NCBI GenBank assembly: GCA_009760855.2
Contig: WPIO01000096.1
Coordinates: 850,001 to 914,000, forward strand
DNA: 64,000 nucleotides
Direction of reading: 5' to 3'
DNA from: Cristatella mucedo
Lineage: Eukaryota > Bryozoa > Phylactolaemata > Cristatellidae
A program made the position numbers and the translations under genes. Positions 53,444-64,000 of this stretch are shown here, one piece after another (within the stretch, counting starts at the first letter, position 1; every line of letters starts with the position of its first letter). Under the pieces are notes generated by a model. The model made no database searches. It saw nothing but the letters and a program-made list of their open reading frames with translations, and had not been told where the DNA came from.

Positions 53444-54766
53444 AAGAGCAGAGAAAGAGCAGAGAACTCGCTCTCGCCAGTGAACAGGAGAGAGCGAGCG
53501 CTGAGCGCTCGGGCGCTCCTTACCTGAGTGGCGGTGAGCCGTATCGCGGTCGCCAGGTGCTCGCGCTCGGGTGCCGACAGGTACTTCTGCTGCCGGAAGC
53601 GGCGCTCCAGCTCGTAGGTCTGGTTCTTGGAGAAGAGCACGCGTCTCTTCTTCTTCTTACCGCCGCCGCCGCCGCCGGCGTCAGCCTTGGCGCCGCTTGG
53701 TCGGATTTGGTCCTGCGAGAAGCGCTCCTCGCTGGAGCTGGCGGTGGCTGCGGCGGCCGAAGTGGCGGCGGTGGCGGCGGCGCTGTCGGAGGCGGACGGC
53801 CTCGCCCGCATGACGACGTCGTCGGCCAGAGTCGCTCGATCTAGCTTTCGCCGCACGTCTGCGCGCGGACAGGAGGCGAGCGAACAGCGAGTCAGTCGTG
53901 CGCCATGGATCGTGCAGCGCTCGCTCGAGCTCGCGAGCCCGCGCGCGTCTGGGAAGCGGTTTCGGTTCTGCTTCCGGCTGTTTCGCTTCACTGCCGTGGC
54001 GGCGTGGGCGAGCGCTAGCACTTGGCGTGTTTGTTGGCGCGGCGCAGGTGCAGTCGCAGTCGGCTGTGCCGCACTCTGGCGTCTCTCCGTCGTCGCACGA
54101 GCGTACTCGGCGCAGCACGGGCTGACCACCGCGGGGAACCGGCCGCAGCTAGCCTGAGAGCTAATGGAGATTTAATTGCGTGCATATTAAGCGTTTAAAC
54201 GTTTAACTGTATGCATATAGCTATGCATGTTTAATTATGTATGTGTGTACAAGTATGTGTGTGTAAGTGTGTGCAAGTATGTAATATGTAATATATTCCG
54301 GTTCGAATGCACAGTTTGGAAGGTATTTAAAAGTGCTCGTACATGCGTTCTTAAGCGTTCACGCTAGCATGAAGTCATACACCTGTACGTATACTTATTT
54401 ATATGTGTATTCATTTATAGATATGCCTACATGTCTTACAGTTAAAATATACTCTATACTGCATGAAAACAAGGCGACGGGTGCAGATGATTGCGAGAAA
54501 GCCATCCAGGGCCATTCAAGCGCGCAAACTCCTATAGTGCTCAATTTTCATCATCGTCCGCTCTGAGGTGTTGCTAGGCGCCAACAAAAGATTTCGCAAG
54601 ATTTTCGCTCCGAAAGACATCCTGACGGTTTAATGCTCTGTCTCGCCCTGTGCTCCCCATGGTTTGGAGCATTCTCAATCAAAAAATATCCAAAACGCTG
54701 TGAACCAGAGAGAGAAACGGTGCAATAGAGCGAGCGAGAGAGTGAGTGTCCGGTAGAGAGAGAGAC

Positions 54767-54863
<97 letters not shown>

Positions 54864-54993
54864 GCAATGGGGGGGGGGGTTAGAATGGCAGACTTATACG
54901 AGGAGGCCATGAGAAGAGACTCTCTCTATCTTTATCTCTCTCTCTCTCTCTCTCTTTATCTTTCTGTCTCTATCTGCTCTCTCTCTCTCTTTC

Positions 54994-55086
<93 letters not shown>

Positions 55087-55140
55087 CGGGCGCTCACTCT
55101 ATCGCTCTCTCTCTCTCCCTCTCTCTCTCACTCTATCGCC

Positions 55141-55171
<31 letters not shown>

Positions 55172-58100
55172 AATCTATCGCTCTCTCTCTCTCTCTGCTC
55201 TCTCTCTCACTCTATCTTTCTCTCTCTCTCTCACTCTATCGCTCTCTCTCTCTGCTCTCTCGCTCACACCGCCGTCGGAACAAGCTCGCATGAAACCCTG
55301 CACTCTAACCTCGTGCGTCTGTTCACGCACGCGGGATAGCAGTCACAAGGCCGGCAGCGAGGAGGCGACCGCGGCCGCGGCCGCCGCGGCCGCGGTGAGA
55401 AGCGTTCGGTCCGCAGATTCCTGAGAGCGAGAGAGCGCTGATATCACGACGGCGGCTGTTGTTTGCTGTCATAAGCTGCTGCTGCGGCGGGCGCGCGGGG
55501 TGAGCTCGGACGGCAGCTGCGCGAGCACGATCTCGCCCCCGGGCCGAGCGTAAGCTAATACCTAGCATTACTCCTCGACGTTCCCTCCGCATGCGGCGGC
55601 GGCGGCGGCGCTGACGTCGGCCGAGGTTAGAGGTGAGCCGGCGTTCGCGACCCAACCGCGCTCAGCCCCGAAGCGTGGTGTGCGTGCGCGTGCTCGAGCG
55701 TGCAGCGCGCACCGCGTTCGCCGGAATTCGCCCGGATGCCGGCCGTGGCGTTGCAGCGGCCGGCGGCGGTGGTGGTCTCGTGCTCCGCAGCTGAAGAGCT
55801 CTCTCGATGAAGCGCTAACAGACGAGCATTCTCGGGGGGTAGGTAAGTGGGTGGAGCAGCGGTGGAGTATCCGCCCAATTCTGGCCCAATGGCCTCGCGT
55901 CAGCAGCGGCTGCGAAATCGCCGCCGCCGCCGATCGAGAGCGGCTGCTTCGCGATGATAACAATGATAATAATAATAGTAATAATAATTGGCGCCTTTTG
56001 AAAGCGAAGCTCGAGCGAATCAGGTGATCAGGCGACGCTTCTTTCCCTTGTGTCGCTCAGCGACGCGTCGCTCGCCGAACCGTCGCGCATAAGCGCGGCG
56101 GAGGCGGAAGTGGCGCTGCTGCGGGGCTGCTCGGAAAAGAGCCCGGTCACGTGAGCTCTCCTTGGCATCCGTCGATGCGCAGCCAAGCCCACACGGCGCT
56201 TATCGGCGCTGGCGCCGGGGCGCGGTCGGTGGTCCTCGGGTCAGAGGTCGCGGTGGTCTTCGGGTCAGCACCGCGCCGCAGCTAGCTCTCGCCACTGCGC
56301 CGAAGTCGCAGGGGGTAGAGTTGCGGCCGGAGGCCGCGACTCTCGCTTCAAGCCGTCGCGGCGAGACGTCGCGCTTATTTACTCAGCGGTACGAAAATGG
56401 TTATCCTGAGCGGCGAGTTCGCTCTAGGCGCCCATTGTCTTAGAATCGACGCGTGTGCAGGTTCAATTACCCATCAATTACTTATTACTATTACAAATCG
56501 TATAAAATCGTTATAAGTACTGCGATCGGAATTACTACAGGTATTTTCAAAGGGCGAGTCATGCGCGCGCGCGCACCAGGTCACGGGCTCCGGCGGGCGC
56601 GACTAGTGGCGCTGCCGTGCTAGATCTCCCGCCTGGCGAGCCGTCGGCGTAGAGCGAGGGCGCTCCGCGTCGGAGCGCCCTCGCTCTACGCCGCTCTCCG
56701 CGTCGGAGCGCCCTCGCTGAGCTGCGTGGCTTCGACAGAGCGGAGCGGCGGCGACGTCGCGAAATCGGCATCGCAAAGCGAGTTCGCGGCGGCGGCGGGG
56801 GCGCGGCGGCGGCGGTCAATCGATGGCTACCGCTTGATTTTTGACCGACTGAGAGCTCACCGAGTCGCAGCGCACAGCTCGTGTGTAGAGCTATCGGCTG
56901 CCGCTCAGGGACTCGCTCTACCTTCGCAGTCGCTCACGCACGGAAAGTTCAGTCCCAAGCCTCCCCGCTCTGCGAGCGGCCAGGGTCACGGTCGTGGAAC
57001 CCGCCGCTCTTATATCGATAATATCTAATAATGTCTCTAATATCGATGCCCGCTGCCGCTGCTGCCGGCTGCAGCGGCAGCGCTCATCTCGACGCGGCGA
57101 CTTCGCTCCAGCTTGCAATAGCTGCGATGCGAATTGGACACGGGGCTTTCGTCTGCAGAGCACTTCGGTGCCGACAGGTTGTCGCTCACGTCACTTCCGC
57201 TGGCCAGCTGCTGTCCTTGTGATCTGTCGGCGCGCCGAGCCCGCTCTTCTTCCGCTCGGTCTACTGCAGCGCGTTCGAGTCTGACCTCTGACCTCAACCA
57301 TCGGCTCTCGGCTCCGGTAGCGCGACGGGTGACCCAAATTTCAAGTGGCTGCGAATGGCCAGTCATCGCTGCCTTCGAGCGATGACTGAGTCACGACTTC
57401 TTCCGTACGTTTGTTGACATTGGAATGCTCGAGCTGAAAAACCATCCATCGTCCAACGCCCCGCCCCCTCGTGTCGACAGCTGAGAAACCGAAGCCCAGT
57501 TACAGTACAGCAGCTGACGGAAACAGTAGCAGTATGGTAGGCCTTAACGTTAGCGCTCCAATTGAGGAAGCGCACTGACTCAACTATGCTCCATTCGAAA
57601 TAAACTCGTGAAAATTAAAGAAGGACGACGGGATAGCGATGGCGTTTACAAATGTCACACACACACACACGCGCGCACACGCTCGCACACAAACACACAT
57701 ACACATACACACGCTCCCACTTAATTTCGTACACACAAGCGCAAACAGACATGCACAATTACGCGCTCTAACTCGCGCGTGCATGCAAGTACACGGGCAT
57801 GCACGCATTGCAAGCGCCAATGCACCGACTCGACCACCGACGCTTGTAGGTTCTGACTGCTTGCGACCTCACACGCACGTATCGGCATCCAGGCGCGCTC
57901 GCACGTTCCCGACGTACAGCTAGAAACAGCAGCACAGCACGAATGAATATACCTTGACATGGGAAACGTGCGTAATTGCGGTGTACGGCGTACTTAATAC
58001 ATTCACAGTTGCGCGCATGTATATCTATGGAGTCGTGATATGCAGCGTAAGCGATCACGGAGTGCATATAATATGTATCAGAAAATTTTCTAAAACTAAA

Positions 58101-59889
58101 CGATGACAAAACTAACTTACTAGTTATGGGCGAACCCAGTAGGATTTACTAATTGGAGAGGCTGACGCTCAAAATTGGCTCTGCCAGCATATCTGCTGTT
58201 GAATCAGCTCGAAATCTAGCTGTCATATTCCAAAGCAACCTCTCGTTAGACGACCACATCAGCTCCACAGTCAAATCTGCCTATTTTCAGCTTCATAACA
58301 TTTCTAAAATTCGGGCTTGTTTAGATATGGATACCACGTCCAAGTTGGTCCATGCATTCGTGACATCTCGTCTCGACTTCTGCAACTCACTGCTTACTGG
58401 CCTACTAGCATGTGCGATCAGGCGATCGCAGCTGGTGCAAAACTCTGAAGCTAGGCTTGTCTGTCGTGAGCGTCGCAGTTGCCACATTACTCCACTTCTC
58501 GCCGACCTGCACTGGCTACCGGTCAAGCAGCGGATTGACTTCAAGGTTTTGTCGCTCACTTTTAGGTCCCTTCATTCTATGGCTCCAGCCTATCTCTCAG
58601 ATCTGCTCCCCCACCTGGCCAAGCATCGTACCACCCGCTTTTCGGAATCCAACAGTTTACAAATACCCCGTAAAAACCTCAAATCCTTTGGAGACCCTGC
58701 ATTTAGTTCGTATGCTCCCAAAGCCTGGAACTCCCTCCCGACCTGCGTCAGAACATCCCCTGACCTGACCACATTTAAAAGGAACTTTAAAAACACACCT
58801 ATTTAGGACAGCATTTAGTGGGTTCCTGCGATTCGTCCTTGATGTGCTTATGCGTGCTGACACTGTGGGTGCTGCCACCAACCACATTTGAATGCTGACC
58901 CTGTGCATGTCACCCCTGACCATGTTATTCATTTTGTTTGATTTTCATGCATGATTTTACTTACCATTCAATTGCATTTCCCTTTGCAGCAAATGTAAAG
59001 CACCTAGAAAGAGATTAAGTTCTCTGACGGCGCTTTATCAAGTGCATTGTTATTATCATTATTAGCGCATACACATCGTATATAGCGTTGAGCTTTGATA
59101 CGTCTTGAGGATTTTTAATTGGACTGCAGTACATTGTGCTACATTTTGCTACTCATCTACGAAGCTTCCCATCGCACATGAGAGTAATAGCAGTATAGTG
59201 TACATAGTATATACAAGTATATAGCATAGTATGTAGTATGTAATACTTACGTCTATTTAGTACATAAGATAATTTATATATATATATATAATGTAAATCT
59301 ACTAATTAAAGCGAGAAAGTCTGTCACGTTGTAAGATGGCACACCTGTGCTACTTAGCAAGATGCGTAGCGCCCAGTTTCACCTAGGGCCTAGAAAAACT
59401 ACAGCGAAACGTTACGACCGCGGCTGACGTGCGGCAGCGGCGGCGGCGGCGGCGGCGCGGAATCGCTGCCTATCGCTCCGCAGCGTCCCGTCGGTAGCAG
59501 GCGGCGCTGCACGGGCGCCTCCAGCGCTTTGTGGCACTTCCGTCTGCTGACGAACGAACGAGGAAAAAACGCTGGGAATCGCTCCATCCATGCAAGCTTC
59601 CCACCCCCATTCGCCGTCACACGGGCGCTCGTTGCAGGGTGGGATGCTGTCGTAGCCCCGCCCCCTAGCGCTGACGCACGGGCCCTTGCCCGAGTCTGCC
59701 CGTCGCTTGCCGTAGCCGGAAGCTTGAGATTGCCTACAAAGCCCGTCATGACGTCAAGCGCCGAGCGCCGCCGCCGCGGTCGCGGCGACCAGCGAGCCGC
59801 AACGCGGCTGCGACGCGGAGCGACCCTCGGTCTTTCTTTCCGCTGAGAGGGCCGTGCTCCTAATTTTGCATAATGCCTAACGAAGAAAC

Positions 59890-59938
<49 letters not shown>

Positions 59939-60953
59939 ACGGTAGCTCAACCCTGATCTACTACGGCATCAGCAGCTAACGCCCCAAGTTTTCAGAGGCT
60001 TCCGCCAGCCACCAGTCGAGCCTTCTGCGACTAGACAGCCACCTGCCGGATCGGTGACAGACATAAACCTCGGCCGCCGATCAGCCCGCGCCCCTGCGCG
60101 CTCGCTCGCTCGCGCGCGCGCGACGCTCCCGACGGAGGCATGACCGGGGATGGCGAGAAGTGGATCGATCCGCGCTAGCGGAGCCTCGCGCGGCACAGCG
60201 AGTCCCGTCGTTCGTGGCGCGGTCTGCCCTCTCTAGACGGAAGTGTGTCGCAGCGCCAAGCAGCAGCAGCACTCGAGTGCCGAGCAACTCGAAATGGCGA
60301 CACTGAGCGGACGCGGAGCGCGCAGCAACGCATGGCAGGACGAGCGGCTACGCGGCCGCGGATCTCGGTGGCGACGTCTTGGACGGAGCGGCCGAGCGAC
60401 GCACGACTATGACGCCGACGCAGGGAGGACGCGAGGGCGAGCGGAGGCGTTCGTCGCGCTTTGGAGAGAGCGGCGGCAGCAGCGGCGTCCGTCGTCCCGG
60501 CAGGAGATAGGCTACATCGGCGAAGATGCAGCAGCAGCAGCAGCAGCAGCAGCGCTCGCGCGCCCGATCGCCCGAGATCGCTCAACGTCGACCGAAAGCG
60601 CGTTGGATGCGCCGGCGCGCGCTCGGCGCTGCGCTCGCGACGGCGCGCGAGCATCGGTGCCTTGGCTCACCGAAGTGGTGGTGGTGGTGGTGCTGCTGCT
60701 CTCGCACCGCCGACCCGAGCTCGACGGTGGCCACCGGTGGCGGCGGCAGCAGCGGCGGCGGCATCCATTTCGAGGCGGCGGCGGCGGCGGCGGCTGCGTA
60801 GGCGTGGGACGCCGCCTCGGCTAAGCCACTGTCGGCCGCCGACATCAGCGCTTCGGTCATGTCGGCGTGCTCAGGTCCGACGGCTGCTCCAACGGCGTCG
60901 AGCAGCGCTTTGGGCGTCTCCAGGATGTGCTGCACGGAGAAGCTGGCCGCCAT
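52466..60953 (-). CDS. NK2.2: NK2.2/vnd-type homeobox transcription factor, 3 coding exons
   Basis: Spliced model: complement(join(52466..52954, 53524..53858, 60671..60953)), 368 residues. Domains: TN (Groucho-binding) motif FSVQHILE at residues 5-12; Ala, Pro and six-His runs; acidic/Ala-Ser linker; basic KKKKRR; homeodomain at about 163-222 with [13 protein letters not shown]2-specific domain [15 protein letters not shown] at about 243-257; Gln and poly-Ala runs; C-terminus RWPW. Tyrosine at homeodomain position 54 is the NK2 hallmark. [15 protein letters not shown] matches NK2.2/vnd rather than NK2.1 (QAQVYELERRFKQQ). The family acts in ventral neural and other patterning. Intron phases agree (1 and 0). 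It is a nuclear DNA-binding regulator by family; the target site CACTT-type is family knowledge. Confidence 0.93.
52955..53523 (-). other. NK2 intron 2, mostly a purine/pyrimidine tract
   Basis: 569 bp. 53,037-53,460 is GA repeat on the + strand (CT in the sense of the gene), with interspersed AAAG, ACAG and GCGA units. Only about 140 bp of the intron is not simple repeat. Confidence 0.95.
53524..53858 (-). CDS. NK2.2: NK2 exon 2, linker and homeodomain residues 1-44
   Basis: Acceptor gtccgcgcgcag|ac, donor actcag|gtaagg. 111 whole codons ending [21 protein letters not shown]. The exon covers helices 1 and 2 and the start of helix 3. Confidence 0.93.
54755..54859. repeat. (GA)n microsatellite
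   Basis: About 105 bp of GA with a few GACA units at the start, followed by a G9 run at 54,870. Confidence 0.97.
54921..55260. repeat. (CT)n / (CTGT)n compound microsatellite
   Basis: About 340 bp of CT with a CTGT run (about 54,998-55,030) and several copies of ctctatcgctctct. Confidence 0.96.
56646..56692. repeat. perfect 22-bp inverted repeat, 3-base loop
   Basis: Arms ggcgtagagcgagggcgctc cg and their exact reverse complement around cgt. One arm is repeated partially again just 3' (ctccgcgtcggagcgccctc, 56,695-56,714). It lies in the CpG-rich part of NK2 intron 1. Confidence 0.93.
57656..57716. repeat. (CA)n microsatellite, degenerate
   Basis: About 60 bp of CA/CG alternation (acacacacgcgcgcacac), potentially Z-DNA-forming. 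Confidence 0.9.
58090..59065 (+). mobile_element. L2-like LINE 3' end, best preserved copy
   Basis: Open frame 58,153-58,806 (217 codons) with the C-terminal third of a CR1/L2-group reverse transcriptase [72 protein letters not shown] and [20 protein letters not shown]. One in-frame stop lies at about 58,150. The 3' UTR (58,807-58,985) is followed by the hairpin tail (aaagcacctagaaagagatt, ctctgacggcgctttatcaa) and an ATT run. 5' truncated, so not mobile. Reference copy for the family in this window. Confidence 0.92.
59888..59935. repeat. (GA)n microsatellite
   Basis: About 48 bp of GA in NK2 intron 1. Confidence 0.95.
60671..60953 (-). CDS. NK2.2: NK2 exon 1, TN domain
   Basis: The start ATG has A at -3 and G at +4, and is chosen because TN motifs sit at the extreme N-terminus of NK2 proteins. 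The frame is open further upstream to 61,154 but there it is Arg/Ala runs. Encodes [20 protein letters not shown], then [16 protein letters not shown]-like Ala and Pro runs and a His6 tract. Donor cacttcg|gtgagcc, phase 1, which joins to exon 2 as GAC (Asp). Confidence 0.85.
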
Positions 60954-61414
60954 CCTTCGGCGGCGGCGGCGGCGGCGGCGGCGAGGTCCAAAGTTCTGCG
61001 ACTGTAGCGGATCGCGAACGCCGACTGCCCGCAGCCCCGGGGCGAGCGCGGAACGCCGGCAGCTGTCCAAACCGACGGATACCTGTCGGACGAGAGGAGG
61101 AGGAGCTGCTGCCGCCGCCGCCGCTGCCGCGCTAGCGCTAGCAGACAGAAACAAGCTGCGGCGGATGTCAAATGTCGCGCTCGCGAGCGCGCGCGCGCGC
61201 GCTCGCTCGCGAGCGGAGGTCCCGATAGGATAGCTGCGCGCGCACGCCGCGAGCTGCAGGCTCGCGTTAGCCGCGTCCGCCGCAGGCGGACGCGGCCGAC
61301 TTGCAGAGTTGGAGTGACGTGCCGAACGGAGTGAGCGAGGAGAGGCGGTCGCTGCGGACGCGAAAGTAAAAGTAAGCGCCTAGACTAAGCGTGCGTAAAG
61401 GCTAACTAACTGGA

Positions 61415-61474
<60 letters not shown>

Positions 61475-61475
61475 T

Positions 61476-61516
<41 letters not shown>

Positions 61517-61600
61517 GTTAAGCGCGGCGAGACTTACGCAGCGTTAAGGCTGAGGTACAGCTGGAAGCCGCCGAAACGCTACTCGACGCGCTCCGCGCGC
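60954..61600 (-). promoter_or_regulatory. 5' UTR / CpG-rich promoter region of the NK2 gene
   Basis: The sequence upstream of the NK2 ATG is very GC- and CpG-rich, with no evident TATA box, and includes a GGC array at 61,414-61,514. The assignment rests on position and composition. No transcription start can be fixed from sequence. Confidence 0.4.
61414..61514. repeat. (GGC)n trinucleotide repeat
   Basis: About 33 GGC units with one GCT-type interruption, roughly 460-560 bp upstream of the NK2 start codon. Confidence 0.97.
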
Positions 61601-62241
61601 CGCCTCGCTCTGCCGCGCTCTGCCGCCCACCCTCCCCCCGTCGACGCAGCGGCCCAGCCGAAGGAGATCGCCGATGTGCTGAAGCCGCGGAAGAGGCGCG
61701 ATATGCCTTCCTTACTTTCTTTCTCCTTCCTTCCCTCCTTCCTTCCTAGCTCGTTTCGAGACGCCTTACTTTCTTGGTCGTGCGAACCGCGAGAGCGACG
61801 AGGGAGCGTGAGCTGTGGCGGCGGCGCAAGCTGCGCCGCTCACTTTGCCCTGACTGCGGTGCGAGGCGGCGGATTTCGCTTTCGTCTTGGAATATCTGTT
61901 TGCTCGCTGTGACAGTATTCACCAGCGCCGCGCCGGCGGGAGGCGCGAGGCCGCTGCGTGCGGTGCGGCACGACTCGGCGGCCCGTCGCCCGTCGCTCGA
62001 GTTATTGTGACCGCCGCCCGGACATTGTCTCAAAGACCGCTAATGCGCTTCGTCAATACACGGGTTTGCAATCGCGTCGGTCCTAGCATTCGCGGAATTG
62101 TTCGCGGCGCTGATCCGTATAATAAACAGCACTACATCTGTTACCACCGCCGCTGCCGCCGCCGTCGTTGCCGCCTTGCCTTGCCGATCATTGCTTAACG
62201 CACCCCCCCGTGGGCACCGCCCGACGCCGCGACTTCAGTCA

Positions 62242-62385
<144 letters not shown>

Positions 62386-62526
62386 CCCCGTAGACGGCAG
62401 AGAGGTCGGCTGCATTCCGAAGTCCGCACGCGCCCGAGAGCGAGCGCGCGCGCGCCATGGGCACTTCTCTATAGTCATCTCCCCTGCTCCTCCCGCGCTG
62501 CCGAGGTCTTCCGCTTGCTACGGATT

Positions 62527-62695
62527 CGGCGGCGGCGGCGGCGGCGGAGGCGGCGGAGGCGGCGGAGGCGGCGGAGGCGGCGGAGGCGGCGGAGGCGGCG
62601 GAGGCGGCGGAGGCGGCGGAGGCGGCGGAGGCGGCGGAGGCGGCGGAGGCGGCGGAGGCGGCGGAGGCGGCGGAGGCGGCGGAGGCGGCGGCGGT
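62527..62695. repeat. (GGCGGAGGC)n nonamer array
   Basis: Begins as GGC repeats and continues as about 16 copies of ggcggaggc. Forward frames give poly-Gly or poly-Arg; one reverse frame gives poly-Pro. It looks like repeat DNA rather than a gene. Confidence 0.96.
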
Positions 62696-63024
62696 GGCAA
62701 AGGAGGCAGGGCCGATTGCTGACGGCGCACGCCTCTTCGCACACCTGCTTGCTGTCGCCTCCGGCACGGGACTTCGGCGGTGCATTTTCAGCCGCCGCAC
62801 GAGGCGGCGTTACGCTAGCGCCCGGGCGAGCGCGAGGTGACGCGGGACACGCGCGCACCACCGTCGCCGTCACCGCCGCACTGCAAAGGCCGCGTGGCGA
62901 CCACCGGTGTGCGATTCGGTGGATTTGTCGAATGGCGATGATAATTGCGACAGCGGCGCCTATTTAGACCGCGCTCAGTTCAGCATCATTTTCTGGATAA
63001 GCCGCATAGGCCGGACAGGAAGCC

Positions 63025-63150
63025 GAGCTGGTTTGGCCCAGTGGTTAAAGTATTCACCGCGACCGAGGTACGGCTGGTCAAGGTCGTGTGTTCGAGCGCC
63101 GCGGCAAATGTATAGCGCTTGAATAGAGATTTTAATCGCTACGCAAATGA
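63025..63150 (+). repeat. tRNA-derived SINE with LINE-like tail
   Basis: Head gccgagctggtttggcccag, A box, B-box-like ggtcgtgtgttcgagcgcc, then tail aaatgtatagcgcttgaata. Same family as 38,888-39,050. Confidence 0.8.
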
Positions 63151-63248
63151 ATAGCATATTTTTATTGACCGTTTAGGGTGTGGGCGTGTCCCGCAAGTGA
63201 AGGCACAGTGCATTGCAGCACTTTGAATGATTCGCACACAGATTCGGG

Positions 63249-63346
63249 GAGGCGGAGGCACGAGGCGGAGGCACGAGGCTGAGGCACGAGGCGGAGGTAC
63301 GAGGCGGAGGCACGAGGCGGAGGCACGAGGCGGAGGCACGAGACGG
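63249..63346. repeat. 13-bp minisatellite, about 7 copies
   Basis: Unit ggcggaggcacga with small variants (ggctgaggcacga, ggcggaggtacga). Confidence 0.94.
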
Positions 63347-63349
63347 AGC

Positions 63350-64000
63350 TTTGCGGAGGTTCAATTTCACCACAAATGTTGTCATGTCCCGAGATGTCCG
63401 CGTGACGCGAGTCAGGCAGAAATTCCAGGTCCTCGGTACGGGAGGCACGGCGCAGGCGCCGACGACGCGGTCCCTCGAGGAGTGTGTCGCTCGGCTCGGC
63501 CGGTTGAAGCCGCAGCCAAACGAAAAGGGTCAGGAAGCAGGGGTCAGAGGTCAGGGCGCGGGGTGGGCGGTGTCGTGTGGTGGGGTCGCGGGCAGCGAGG
63601 GCTGCGCGGAGGACGGTGCGCGCGCTGTGCGCAGGTCTTCCGCCGAGGAAAATCGAAGCGAGGGAACGAGAGGACGAAGGTAAAAGTGAGCGCCATAACT
63701 TGAAGTCGGTGCGCCGCCGCTGCAGGCAGCGCTGGAGAGGCAGCGAAGCGGAAGCACTTGGATGCGGCAGTTGCGCGGCGACGCAGGCGGACAGGCGACC
63801 TGTGCAGTCGAGCTGTGCACCGATGCTGAGCTTTTCTTGTTGCGAAGGCAAGACAAATGTGCGCGAAGAGGTTCACTGCGGGTGTCAAGGCAATGCGTGT
63901 CGCAAATGCGTCGACCGCCCACTGCGTGGCCGCTGCGGCGTCGGCGGCCACGGACCGGCGCCTCAACCGACGGTCGCCGCGATCTCATCCCCACTACGGC
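63350..64000. other. GC-rich end of window, no gene recognised
   Basis: Frames are open on both strands because of composition. A + strand Cys-rich frame runs from an ATG near 63,822 (MLSFSCCEGKTNVREEVHCG) to the window edge. A gene entering from the right cannot be excluded. Confidence 0.35.

Larger units (their letters stand above)
53859..60670 (-). other. NK2 intron 1
   Basis: 6.8 kb. It holds a GA tract (54,755-54,859), a CT tract (54,921-55,260), CpG-rich DNA (55,330-57,400 and 59,400-60,600), a perfect hairpin (56,646-56,692), a CA tract (57,656-57,716), a + strand LINE (58,090-59,065), an AT-rich block (59,200-59,290) and a GA tract (59,888-59,935). No coding exon of another gene was recognised. 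Confidence 0.75.

Noticed and set aside
52951-54129. 392-codon continuous - strand frame containing the homeodomain start
   Set aside because: The frame reads through the donor at 53,523 into the GA/CT tract (Ser-Leu repeats). The real exon ends at 53,524 and the homeodomain continues in exon 3.
55323-55655. Alternative NK2 or antisense exon in the CpG-rich part of intron 1
   Set aside because: A plausible donor (gcggccgcg|gtgaga) is present on the + strand, but no homologous protein segment or matching phase was found.
60582-61154. Upstream ATG at 61,154 as the NK2 start
   Set aside because: It would add about 67 residues of Ala and Arg runs before the TN motif, which in the family lies at the N-terminus. 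The ATG at 60,953 has the better context.

Overview
This is a eukaryotic (animal) genomic window. The evidence is GT-AG spliced exons, RNA polymerase III tRNA genes, CR1/L2-type LINEs, tRNA-derived SINEs, LTR elements and very abundant CT/GA microsatellites. The two genes recognised, a PPP1R21 (KLRAQ1) orthologue and an NK2.2/vnd-type homeobox gene, place it in a bilaterian. The phylum cannot be fixed from this window alone.

Region 1 (1-19,271, + strand) is the 3' three-quarters of a PPP1R21 gene. Fourteen exons were assembled by homology and splice signals. Phases are consistent throughout and yield 591 codons plus a stop. The 5' exons lie upstream of the window. Introns carry CT/GA microsatellites, a 16-bp minisatellite that starts directly behind a splice donor, decayed LINEs and SINEs, and a large inverted repeat. 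PPP1R21 is a coiled-coil endosomal protein (FERRY complex, Rab5 effector in vertebrates).

Region 2 (19.3-26.5 kb) is intergenic, with repeats and hairpins but no confident gene.

Region 3 (26.5-50.1 kb) is AT-richer and built from repeats. It holds seven initiator tRNA-Met copies: five look intact and carry T-run terminators, two are decayed and lack them. Several are embedded in a roughly 1.9-kb repeat unit present in both orientations. Into this array have inserted L2-like LINEs (some nested), tRNA-SINEs whose 3' tail matches the LINE tail, a 1,850-bp non-autonomous LTR retrotransposon (191-bp LTRs, tRNA-Ser-like primer site, paralogous empty site at 47.35 kb), two LTR-like families and a hAT-type (DUF4371) transposase fragment.

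Region 4 (50.1-64 kb) becomes GC- and CpG-rich around an NK2.2/vnd-type homeobox gene on the - strand (60,953 to 52,466). It has three coding exons: a TN domain; a linker plus homeodomain residues 1-44; and the homeodomain remainder with the NK2-specific domain. The complete model gives 368 residues. Intron 1 (6.8 kb) contains a LINE insertion, CpG-rich DNA and a perfect 22-bp hairpin. Intron 2 splits the homeodomain and is mostly a GA/CT tract. Upstream lie long GGC and GGCGGA arrays. The two genes converge, separated by the tRNA/transposon block.
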